A program made the position numbers and the translations under genes. This document shows, in pieces, positions 44,055 to 55,200 of a DNA stretch of 64,000 nt; position 1 is the first letter of the stretch; each line of letters begins with the position of its first letter. Location of the stretch: the NCBI RefSeq assembly GCF_000402035.1, contig NC_021288.1:558001-622000 (forward strand). Reading direction: 5' to 3'. The notes beneath the pieces are model-generated. The model was given only the letters and a program-made list of their open reading frames with translations, made no database searches and was not told the DNA's origin. Origin of the DNA: Caballeronia insecticola (GTDB taxonomy: Bacteria > Pseudomonadota > Gammaproteobacteria > Burkholderiales > Burkholderiaceae).

Positions 44055-45740
44055 TCAGTTCCCGGTCGGCATCGGAATGCTGAAGCCATTCTTCTCAAGC
44101 TCGTCGCGTACGAACTTCAGGCGCTCGTATTGACTGATCGTAATCGGCCCTGTGTACGCTTCGCTCTGTGCCTTACGCGGCGGATACTTGATGTATGTCT
44201 TCATTTCCTCTTTCACCGCACCGCTCAAGGCCGGGAGCGTCCAGGTGTGCTCGGTATAGTTGTTCATGAAGATGTCGTAGCGTTCCTGCGGGTCCTGGTA
44301 CAGATCGAACACCTGCGGAACGGTCGCCACATAGCTCTCGGGTCCTTTCCAGCCGAGATTCGAATCCACCGCCAGGCCGCCTGTCTTCACGCCCGCGTCG
44401 CCGCGCAGATTGAATACAGCTTTGAATTGACCGACCCGCACCGCGCCCGGCGTCAATTCGTTCTCGGTGAAATAGAACCACGCGGTGCGCTTGCTCTTGC
44501 CCGTGCCAAAGAGCACCGGCGACATGTCGTAGCTGTCGAAGATGATCGGCTTGCCGTCGCGATCGTTCTTCGGCAGGTCGACTCCGGCCAGCGCGGCGAA
44601 CGTCGCCATGCAGTCGAGACCGCCCACGATGTCGTAGTTGCGTGAGTGAGGCTTGATCTTGCCCGGCCACCAGGCGATAGCCGGCACGCGTGTGCCGCCC
44701 TCGCGATCAGTTCCTTTCGTGCCTCGGAACGGGGTATAGCCGGCGTCGGGATAGACGTCCTGCCAGGCGCCGTTGTCGGTCGTGAAGATGACGAGCGTGT
44801 TCTTGTCCAGTCCCTTCTCACGCAGCTTGTCGAAAATGTGGCCGACGCGCGCATCGAGTTCGACGAGCGAGTCCGCATACTTGGACTTTGCCAGCGATTT
44901 GCCCACGTAGTCGGGATCGGGCATGTTGGGCTGGTGAACCTTCATGAAGTTCACGTTGACGAAGAACGGCTGGCCGCTTTGCGCAGCCTCGTCGATATCG
45001 TCGAGCGCGGCTTTCTCGATATAGCGATCGACAAACGGAATGCCGACGATGCGTTTGTCCGGCTCGTTCTGGTACTGACCGTTCACCTTGAAGTCTTCGT
45101 GAGCCTTCTCGCCGGCCTTCCCGGAAAGCATGCCCGTGGTCACCTTGGTGAACATGTCGCGGGTTTGCTGATCCATTTCCGGAAACCATTTTGGATCGGC
45201 GTAGGTATAGGCGTTCAGGTGATACAGGCCGACATATTTCATGTCGTCGTAACCCTGAGCGTTGGGAAGCGCGTAGTCCGCTTCGCCCAGGTGCCATTTA
45301 CCCGTGAAATACGTCTTGTAGTTGGCGAGTTTCAGCACCGACGCCAATGTCCACTCGGCACGCGGAAGCCCGCCGCCCTGGCCCTGAAACGCGACGGTCG
45401 TCATGCCACTGCGATTCGGATTGCGTCCCGTCTGAAGCGCGGCGCGGCCCGGCGTGCAGCTCGGTTGTCCGTAGAAGTCGAAGAAGGTCATGCCTTCGTC
45501 GGCCATTCTGTCGAGATTCGGCGTAGGAATGCCACGCCCTTCGCCGCCGCCGTAGACGCCGAGATCACCCCAACCCACATCGTCGCCGACGATCAATACG
45601 ATATTGGGTTTGGTCGGCTGTTGAGAACCGGTCTGCGCGTGTCCGTTGATGGCGAGGCTCAGCAAACCCGCCGCCGCAAAGGCGAAAGGTGCGCGCTTCA
45701 ACGGTCTTGCCACCGACGTAAAGCATGCTCCAAGGTTCAT
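44055..45740 (-). CDS. Arylsulfatase, Cys-type, exported
   Basis: A 561-residue sulfatase of the alkaline-phosphatase superfamily. A signal peptide (about 1-36) ends near NGHAQT. Calcium ligands include D53 and D54 (VGDDVGWGD), and the formylglycine motif is C95-T-P-G-R99 followed by AALQTGR. Further landmarks are LGEADYALPNAQGYD with the upstream GKWH, and TTDNGAWQD. It would remove sulfate from an organic ester in the periplasm or outside. The Cys must be converted by the maturase encoded 156 bases downstream. GAGGGGAAGACA precedes the ATG. The substrate is unknown. Confidence 0.93.
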   Translation of the reverse strand: MNLGACFTSVARPLKRAPFAFAAAGLLSLAINGHAQTGSQQPTKPNIVLIVGDDVGWGDLGVYGGGEGRGIPTPNLDRMADEGMTFFDFYGQPSCTPGRAALQTGRNPNRSGMTTVAFQGQGGGLPRAEWTLASVLKLANYKTYFTGKWHLGEADYALPNAQGYDDMKYVGLYHLNAYTYADPKWFPEMDQQTRDMFTKVTTGMLSGKAGEKAHEDFKVNGQYQNEPDKRIVGIPFVDRYIEKAALDDIDEAAQSGQPFFVNVNFMKVHQPNMPDPDYVGKSLAKSKYADSLVELDARVGHIFDKLREKGLDKNTLVIFTTDNGAWQDVYPDAGYTPFRGTKGTDREGGTRVPAIAWWPGKIKPHSRNYDIVGGLDCMATFAALAGVDLPKNDRDGKPIIFDSYDMSPVLFGTGKSKRTAWFYFTENELTPGAVRVGQFKAVFNLRGDAGVKTGGLAVDSNLGWKGPESYVATVPQVFDLYQDPQERYDIFMNNYTEHTWTLPALSGAVKEEMKTYIKYPPRKAQSEAYTGPITISQYERLKFVRDELEKNGFSIPMPTGN

Positions 45741-46213
45741 TGTCTTCCCCTCAGATTATCGAACGACGCATGACACATGGAAGCTGGACGCCCGCGTACC
45801 GGTCCAACGGCCGAGAGGGCACACAACAGCGCACACCTGCAAGGCGAAGCGATATAACTTCGACGATCGGTTGGCAAGAATTATTTGCATTCAGACGAAT
45901 AGATCTCGCCCGCGCAATTGACCAAGATCGAATCGAGCGATCTTTCTCCGGCTCCCTTTTTTTCGCGCCGACCCTATCCGGCTGCTGCAACGCGGCATGA
46001 AAAATTCGAAAAAATCGCCAACCGCGTGTTGCGTTCGGGGCCGTCCTTCATATATTTGAATAGACTAATTCATTCGAAAGAACGAGATTCATTTCGAACA
46101 AATAGAAATGCGGACTCATTTCGTTTTGCAAATCGAAATTTCGCCGTGTCTCTGAAAATCGAACTCAAGTCCGGGGGAGCGGTTTCAATTCAGCAGGGAC
46201 ATGCGAGGCGAAA
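45741..46213. promoter_or_regulatory. AT-rich divergent promoter region, sulfatase / giant protein
   Basis: About 470 bases between the divergent sulfatase and giant-protein genes. From about 45990 to 46150 the sequence is strikingly AT-rich with runs such as AAAAATTCGAAAAAATCG, in sharp contrast to the coding DNA on both sides. This is the only place for the promoter of the adhesin-export operon. No precise -35/-10 pair or operator can be assigned with confidence. Confidence 0.5.
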
Positions 46214-49200
46214 ATGGCCGACTTTCCGTGTTCGTCGAATTGCGCCCGTCATCTGCGGCCGCGCAGTCAGGCGCTTGCGCTCGAACAGCGCATCCTGTTC
46301 GACGGCGCTGCCGCATCGGCCGCCGATCATCAGCATCATGCTGACTCCGCCCATGCCGCCGCCGCGCCCGAAGTCACTCCGGCACCGGACGCGCGCAGCG
46401 GCACGGCAACGGCCCCGGCGTCTGCGCCCGCGGCAGCGCCGGTCACCCCCCGTAACCTGGTGGTGCTGGACAGCCGCGTCGAGAACGGCAGCGAACTGCT
46501 CGCGCAAATTCCGCCCGGCACGCAGGTGCTCGTCGTGCAACCCGGACAGGACGCCGTCGGCGCAATCTCGTCTGCGCTGGCAGGCATGGGGCACGCCGAC
46601 TCGGTGCAGATCTTCTCGCACGGCACGGCAGGCCAGTTCACGCTCGGCAATCAGACCTTCACGGGCACGACGCTCGCACAGATGGCCGATGCCCTCGGCA
46701 CATGGCGCAGCCATCTTGGCCACGACGCGGACATCGAACTGTACGGATGCGACATCGGCGCGGGCGATGCGGGCAAGGCACTCGTGCAGACGCTCGCAAG
46801 CACGACGGGCGCAACGGTCGGCGCATCCGACGACGCCACCGGCAGCGCCGCGCTCGGTGGCGACTGGACGCTCGAAGTGACGAGCGGCACGCTCGACAAA
46901 CCCATCGCGCTTTCCGCCTACGCACTCGCGCACTACGACCACCTGCTCGCCGACGCGAGCCCCACGGTCACGCTCACGACGGCAACGCAGGGCGTCCTGC
47001 TCGGCAATCAATTTTCTTTCGATGTCTCGTTCACGAACGCGTCGAGTCAAGTGGGATACGGCCCTTATGTCGATCTCCTGATTCCCGCCACGGGACGCGA
47101 CGGCAACGACGGCGTCACCTTCGTCTCCGCAACCTATCTCGGCCAGACGGTCACGGCCTTCAACATCACGTTCGATGCCAACGGCCGGGCGGTGCATCCG
47201 CTCGCGAAGGATGCGAGCGGCAACCCGCTCGTCGTCAACGCCGCCACCTACGGCCTGCGCCCCGGCGACGCACTCGTGGTGCTCGAACTGCCGTTCGCGA
47301 GCGTCGCGCAGGGGCAGCCCGGCATCGCGGTGCAGGTCAACGCGCAGTTGAGCAATCTCGCCGACACCGCGTTCTCCAACAGCAATCCCGACCTGACGAT
47401 CGGCGCGCGCGGCGGCTTCCAGTTCGGCAACGACTCGCTCGACAACCCCGCGGCGGACCCGACGATCATCGAAGCCACGCTGCGGGACTTCACCGTGCAT
47501 CCGATGGTCGTGTCGCTGACGCAGACCGTGAACACGCCCAAGGGCGAGACCGTCACCGGTCCGAACTTCGTGCGCACGGAAACCGTCACCTCGACCGCCG
47601 CCACGGGACAGACGCTCACCGATGTGGTCGTTAGTCAGGACCTCCCCGCAAACGTTCAAATCACCGCGATCACGCCGGGCGCGGGCGGCACGATCACGTC
47701 GCTCACGCTGCAGGACGGGTCGGTCCTGACCAACGCCGCGCTCATCAATGCGGCGATCAACAGCGACACCGTGTTCATCCGTTCGTACTCCGTGGAATAC
47801 GCAAGCCTCAGCGGTTCGATCGATACCGTGGTCAGCTTTTACGTGCCGCAAACGGATGCGTCCGGCGCCAGCGTGATCGATCCGACCTCGGGCGCGCCGG
47901 TGACCATCGCGTTCGGCACGGCATCGGGAAGCGGCCAGTGGGTGCCGCTCGATCCGCGCGATCTCACGCCGCCAAACCCGAGCGTCACCTTTTCCGGCTC
48001 GGCCGATGGCACCGGCACCACTTTCGTCGCGAAGGCGGCGACGCTGGAAAAGCAGGTGAGCGAGCAGACCGACCTCGGCACGGCGGGCGTCACGCCCGGC
48101 GATACGCTCGCGTATGCGCTCGATATCGCGCTGTCCGACTACTTCGCGCTCGGCAAGACGCAACTCGGCGCGGGGCAGTTCATCGTGACCGATCAACTGG
48201 GCGACGGCCAGACGCTCACCGGCACGCCGACGCTCACCTACACGCAGGACGGCGTCACGCACACCATCGCGCTCGTCTCGACACGCACCGTCAACGCGGA
48301 CGGCACGACTACGCTTGCCTTCGACATCGGTGCGTCGATCGCGGCGGCGGGCGTGCTGCAGCCCGGCGCGCTGGCGGGCGACATCATCTCCGATGGCACC
48401 CGGCAAGGCGCGACCACGGCGCGCATCGACTATCTCGCGGTGGTCGGCCAACGCTATGCGACCAGCTACACGCAGAGCGACATCAACGAGGGCGATGCCT
48501 TCGGCAATCACGCGACCGTCGCCGCGACGCTGCTGCTCGACCGGCTCAACCTGACGGGCGGCTCGGTAAGCGACGACGCGTCGACGACGAGCAAGGTGCC
48601 CACGCATCAGGTCGACATCGCGCTCGTCACGGTCAACGGAGCCACGCCGCCCGCGAGCGGCGAGCTGAATCCGGGCGACGTCGTCACCTTCAGCCTGCGC
48701 TACGACCTCGTCACCGGCGACTACGAGCGGTTCTCGATCGCCGCTTATTTGCCGCTGCCGCTCCTGAACGCGACCGGCATCAGCTGGACGCAGGGAAGCG
48801 GCGTCGGCCAGTGGAGTTTCGGCGCGGCCAATACGAACGCGGGCGGCCTCGTCGGCGTGAGCGGGGGCAGCGGCAATTCGATCGTGTTCGACTTCGGCAG
48901 CTTCGCGACGAACGCGACGAGCGGCAGCACCATCCAGGTTCTTTTCACGATGCGCGTGGGCGATCAGCCTTACGCCGATCAGCGCCCGTTCGACGTGCTC
49001 GCGCAATCGAATCAGGTCACGACGATCGCGCACACGCCGCTCGTATCGTCCGACGTGGCCGTGATCGCCTCCGTCGCCGAACCGGTGCTCGATATCCGGC
49101 AGGGCGTCGTATCGAGCAGCGACGGCACCGTGTTCGGCACGACCGGAACCTGGAATGCGCCGGGCAGCGGCGGCGTGCCCTTCACGGGCTCGGTGACGGA

Positions 49201-52200
49201 TGTGAGAGCCGTCGACGGCAACGTGAGCGGCATCGACGGCGGCGACACCGTGCGTCTCGCCACCGCGATCAAGAACACGGGCGGCGGCGGCGCGTTCGAC
49301 GCCTCGACCACGGTCACGCTGCCCGGCGGTCTTCAGTTCGTCGGCGGCAGTCTCGCGGCGGCCGATCTCGCCATCTATCGCGGCAACGGCACGCGGTTGA
49401 CGGCCGGCGTGGACTACAGCGTGAGCGGCAATACGATCACGTTTCTCGATGCCGGCGGCATCGCGACGCTGATCGCCGGGCGCGCGGGCACGGCGGTGGA
49501 TCAGGCGGGCGCGAACGTCGTCGTGGTGACTTACGATGCGACGGTCATCGGCGGAATTGCCGCGGGCAGCACGCTGCAGACGAGCGCCGCGCTCACGCGT
49601 TACGCGAGCGTCGAGGGCGGCACGGACTTTACGCCGACCGATCTCACCGACACGGCCATCGAGCAGATTGCCGCGCCCATCGTCAGCGTGCAATACGGCG
49701 GCGGCACGCTCGACGACGCCGATTCGAGCGCGAGCCACACGGCCGGCAGCGACCTCGTGATCGGCGAGAGCATGACCTACGACATCGTGGTCACGTTGCC
49801 CGAAGGCAGCACGCGCAGTCTGCGCGTCGACGACCTGATTCCCGCCGGCCTGCGCCTCGACACGAGCTTCAACGGCGGTCTCGGCTACCAGATCGTCACG
49901 ACCGCCGCGGGCAGCGCCGCGCTCGCGGCGGACTTCAACGGCAGCGTGAGCGTGGCGGGCCTCGCGGCCTTGTCGGGCCAGCTCGGCGCGGACGGCGCGG
50001 GCGCGCGCTGGACCTTCGCGAGCGCGGGCGCGGCCGCCGACAACATCGGCGCGAACGATTCCTTCGTGATCCGCGTGCATCTGGTGGCGAGCAACACGAC
50101 GGCCAATCAGGCGGGCGTGACGCTCGCCGATTCAGGCCGGCTGGTCTACGGCGATCCGGACGGCGACACGCCCAACGGCGCGGCCGCGCTCGATCGCACC
50201 GTCGCGCAGAGCGGCGTGGCGCCGACCGTCGTGATCCGCGAGCCGACGCTGCAAGTCACGCAGACCACGCCCCCGCTGCCGCGCTTCGGTGTCGACGCGG
50301 GCAACACGGTCGAGTACGACATCACGATCAGCAACGGCGCGGCCGCCACCGATTTCAACGCGTTCGACGTGAGCTTTCTCGATACGCTTCCGGCGCAACT
50401 CGGCAATCTGGCGATTCTCGGCGTCACGTACCAGAACGGCGCGACCAACCACGGCGGCCCGGATTTCGAACTGGCAGGCGGCCAGTTGCGCACGGCGGCG
50501 GGCGCGAACGTCGACATCGCGAAAGGCGGCAGCGTGACGATCCGCGTCTCCGGAACGGTGCTCGCATCGGCGGCGAGCGTGTCGTCGTTCGACAACACCG
50601 CGACGGTTCAGTGGACGAGCCTCGACGGCGCCACATCAGCCAGCGCCGATCCCGCCGGCGAGCGCACCGGCGCGGACGGCCTGCTCAACGGCGGCGCGCT
50701 CAACGACTACCGCACGAGCGCGACGCTCACGGTGCCCGTCGCGCAGGTCGTGAGGATTTCGCGCGTGGGTGGCCTCGCGGACACGCCCGCGCCCTCGCCT
50801 ACCGACGCACCGGACGAAGGCGTCACGGTTGGCGAAGTGATTCGATACCGCGTGCTCTCGCTGCTCGCCGAGGGCGCGACCAACGACTATTCGCTGCAAA
50901 TCACGCTGCAGAACGGCCTGCACTTCATCAACGACGGCACGGCGCGCATCGTGTTCATCTCGACCAACGGCATCACGACGGATCTCACCAGTCTCGTCAC
51001 CGGCGGCACGCTCAACGAAACCGGCAACGAAACGAGTCCCGAGGCGCTGCCGATCACGCCGGACCTGTCGGGCGCCGCGCCCACGGGCGTGATCAACGCG
51101 GCGAACATCGGCGTCGTGACCGATGCCAACGGCAACGAGACCATCACGTTCCGGCTCGGCAACATGGTCAACCCGGACAACGACGCCGACCTCGAAGGCA
51201 TCTCGCTCGAATTCAACACGCGCGTGGCCAATCAGGCGTCCAATGTCGCGGGCGCGGCGCTCACGATGAGCGCCGTCGACCGCTCCGGCGCCAATGTGCT
51301 GTCGACCGCGGATACGGTGCGCGAGGATATCGTCGAGCCGAATTTCAGCGGCGTGCAGAAACAGGTCTACGCCTTCGATCCGGGCGTCGGCACGAATGGC
51401 GGCACGGCTCAGGTCGATGTGCGCTTCACACAGAGCGGCACGTCACCGGCCTACAACGTCGTGCTCACCGACAGCTTCACCGGCGCGACGGCCTATACGT
51501 TCGACCATCTCGTGATCAACGGCACGACCTACACCGCAGCGCAACTCGCGGGCATCGGCGCGGCGGTGGACACGAGCAACGGACTTCGCCTCACCTTCGC
51601 CGAACTCGCCGTGAACAGCCAGGTGCAGGTGTTCTACTCCGCCGATGTGCCCAACGCCGCGCCCATCGCACCGACCAACGCGACCCTCACTTGGACCAGC
51701 CTGCCCGACAGCTTCACGAACTGGGGCGGCTCGGGCGTCGGCGTCGCGGGCACGGCGGACGGCGAGCGCACCGGCGCGGGCACGAGCCCCAACACCTACG
51801 TTCGCACGAGCGCGGCGGGACTCGGCGTGGTGAGCGGCACCTTGTGGGACGACACGGCATCCGCGACGACATCGGCAACGCCCGACGGCCCCGGACTCGC
51901 CGGCCAGACCGTCACGCTGACCTGGGCGGGCGTCGATGGCGACCTCGCCACCGCCGCCGACAATCTCGTCTACACCGCCACCACCGACGCGACCGGACAC
52001 TACGCATTCGGCGTGCTGCCGCTCGGCGTCTACCGGATCCAGGCGCCTACGGGCGCGATCACGTATCCGCAACCGGTCGGCGCGCTCGCGGTGCGCATCG
52101 ACAGCGACGCGGCCACGCCGCTCGGCACCGTCGGTTTTACGCTCGCGGATGGCGGCACGGCGAGCGCCAATGCGGGCTACGTCGAGCAGAACGATGCGCC

Positions 52201-55200
52201 CGTCAACGCGCTGCCCGCATCGCCGGCCGGGCTCGAAGACACGACGCTCAGTCTCGCGGGCATCACCGTGAGCGATGTGGACGCGGGCAGCGGCACGCTG
52301 CAAGTCTCGCTCGACGTGGTGCATGGCACGCTTTTTCTGAGCGCCCTGCCCGCAGGCGTCACCCAATCGGGCGAGCGCACCGCGACACTCACGCTGACGG
52401 GCACGCTCGCTTCGCTCAACAGTGCGCTCGCGAACCTGCAATACCTCGGCAACGCGAACTTCAACGGCCCGGATACGCTCACGGTCAGCACCAGCGACCG
52501 CGGCAATTTCGGCGACTTCAACGGCAACGGCATTCCCGGCGAAGCAGCCGATGCGCGCATCGCCACCAGCACGCTGCCGATCACGGTGACGGCGGTCGAC
52601 GACGCGCCCGTCGCCGTCCCCGATGCGGCGAGCGCCACTGAAGCCGGCGGCAACGCCAACGCGCAGCCGGGCGTCGATCCGACCGGCAACGTGCTCGACA
52701 ACGACACGGACGTCGATATCGCCACCAACGGCGACGCGCTGCGCGTGGTGCGGGTGAGCAACCAGAGCGGCGCGGGCATCTTCCTGCCGAACACGGGGCG
52801 CGGCGTCATCGCCGGGCTGTACGGCACGCTGAGCCTGGGCGCGAACGGCGGCTACCAGTATGTCGTCGATAACGCCAATGCCGCCGTGCAGGCGCTGCGG
52901 CTTTCCGGCCAGACACTGACCGAACGGTTCACCTATGTCGTGAACGACAGCGTGAACGCGAGCGCCAGCACGACCCTCACCGTGACGATCCACGGCGCGA
53001 ACGACACACCTATCGGCATCGACGACACCGGAACGGCAACCGAAGCGGGCGGCGTCGCGAACGGCACGCCCGGCAGCGACGCGACGGGCAACGTGCTCAC
53101 CAACGACACCGATGTGGACAGCACGGCCAACGGCGAGACGCATCGCGTGACGGGCATCGTGAAGCTGCCCGAAATTGCGGTCGATGCGCCGCTCACGGCC
53201 GTCGCCGGGAACACGACGAGCAGCAACGGCACGCTCATCGCGGGTACGTACGGAACGCTCACCATCGGCGCGGACGGCTCGTATCGCTATGTCATCGACA
53301 ACAGCAACGCGCAGGTGCAGGCGCTCGTCCCCACCGATGCCCCGCTCGTCGATACCTTCACCTATGCGGTGACGGACGCGGGCGGGCTCGCCGATCTTGC
53401 CCAGTTGAAGATCGAAGTCCGCGGCGCGAACGACAATCCCGTCGCGAGCGACGACGCGGGCGCGGCCAGCGCCGGTTCGTCCGCCACCGGCGTGAATCCC
53501 GTCGATGCGACCGGCAACGTCATCACGCAGGCGAGCCGCCCCGGCACGGCGACGCAGCCGGGCGGCAACGGCATCGACGCGGACGTGGACCATACCGACA
53601 ATCCGAACACGCTGCTCGTGCTGAACGGCGTGCGCAGCGGCACGGAGACGGCGGGCGGCAGCCTCGCGACGGTCGCGGCGGGCACGAACGCGGCGAACGG
53701 CACGATCGTCGCGGGGCTTTACGGCACGCTGCGCATCGGCGCGAATGGTTCGTACGACTACGCGGTGGACAGCGGCAACGCGGCGGTGCGCGCGCTCGCA
53801 GCCGGTTCCACGCTCACGGAAACCTTCACCTACCGTATCGCCGATACGAGCGGCCTCACCGATCAGGCGCAACTCGTCATCACCGTGAGCGGCGTGAACG
53901 ATGCGCCCACGCCGCAGACCGACATCGGCCATGCGGTGGAAGCGGGCGGCGTGAACAACGGCACGCCCGGCATCGATCCGGCCGGCAACGTGCTCGCCAA
54001 CGACAGCGATCCCGAGCACGACCCGCTGACGGTGACGGCGGTTCGCACGGGCACAGGCACGGTCGGCGCGCCGGGACAGCCGCTGCAAGGCGCGTACGGC
54101 AGCCTGACGCTCGGCGCGGACGGCGCGTGGCGTTATGTCGTCGACAATGCCAACGCGCAGGTGCAGGCGCTGCGCACGGCCGCCGACATCCTCACCGAAC
54201 GCTTCACCTATACCGTCACGGACATCCACGGCGCGAGCGCGCAGGCTGCGTTGGACATCGTGATTACCGGGCAAGACGATGCGCCCGTCGCGCAAAACGA
54301 TCTGGCAAGCGCGCTCGAAGCGGGCGGCACGCTCAACCAGACGCCGGGCATCGATCCGTCCGGAAACGTGCTTCTCAACGACACGGATGTCGATGCCGCC
54401 GACACCAAAGCCGTCGATGGCGTGCGGACCGGCGCCAAAGCCACGCCGGGCAGCTTCGCCGCCGTGGCGGGTGCGACCTCGGTTGCGGGCACCTACGGCA
54501 CCTTCACGATCAACCCGGACGGCAGCTACACCTACGTCGTAGACAACAGCCTGCCGGCCGTGCAAAGCCTGATCGCAGGCCAAAGCGTGCAGGAAACGTT
54601 CACCTACCGCATGCACGACGCAGCGGGCGCGAGCGACACGGCGCAGATCACCGTGCAGATCGGCGGCGCCTTCGACGCGCCCGTCGCGCGGGACGATTTC
54701 GCCATCGCTGCGGCCAACAACGGCAATGGCCGGCCCTTCGACGCGGTCGGCAACGTGCTCCCCAACGACACTGACGTCGACGGAACCGACGCGCTTAGTC
54801 TCAACGCCGCGCGCGCGGGCAATCTGGGCGCGGGCGTGCCGCTCGCGGCGCTCGCGCCGGGAAGCAGCAGCAGCGTCGAGGCCGCGGTCCTGCAAGGTCA
54901 ATACGGAACGCTTCTGATCGGCGCGGACGGGACCTATGTCTATCGCGTGGATACGGCCAATCCGACGGTCCTCGCGCTGGGTCCGCTGCAAACGGTCAAT
55001 GACGTCTTCACGTACCGGGTGCGCGACCGCAACGATCTGACGGACCTCGGGCGGCTCACGATTATCGTGCGCGGACGCAACGAGGCGCCCGTCGCGCGCG
55101 ACGACGCCGCGACCGCCGTCGAAGCAGGCGGCGCGGACAACGCGACGCCGGGCGTCGATCCGTCGGGCAATGTGCTCGCCAACGACTCGGACATCGACGG

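Noticed and set aside
47938..52641. A 1567-codon open frame on the plus strand inside the giant gene
   Set aside because: It is a shifted reading of the same DNA with an extreme Arg/His/Gly content, while the main frame shows clear VCBS and Ig-like domains.
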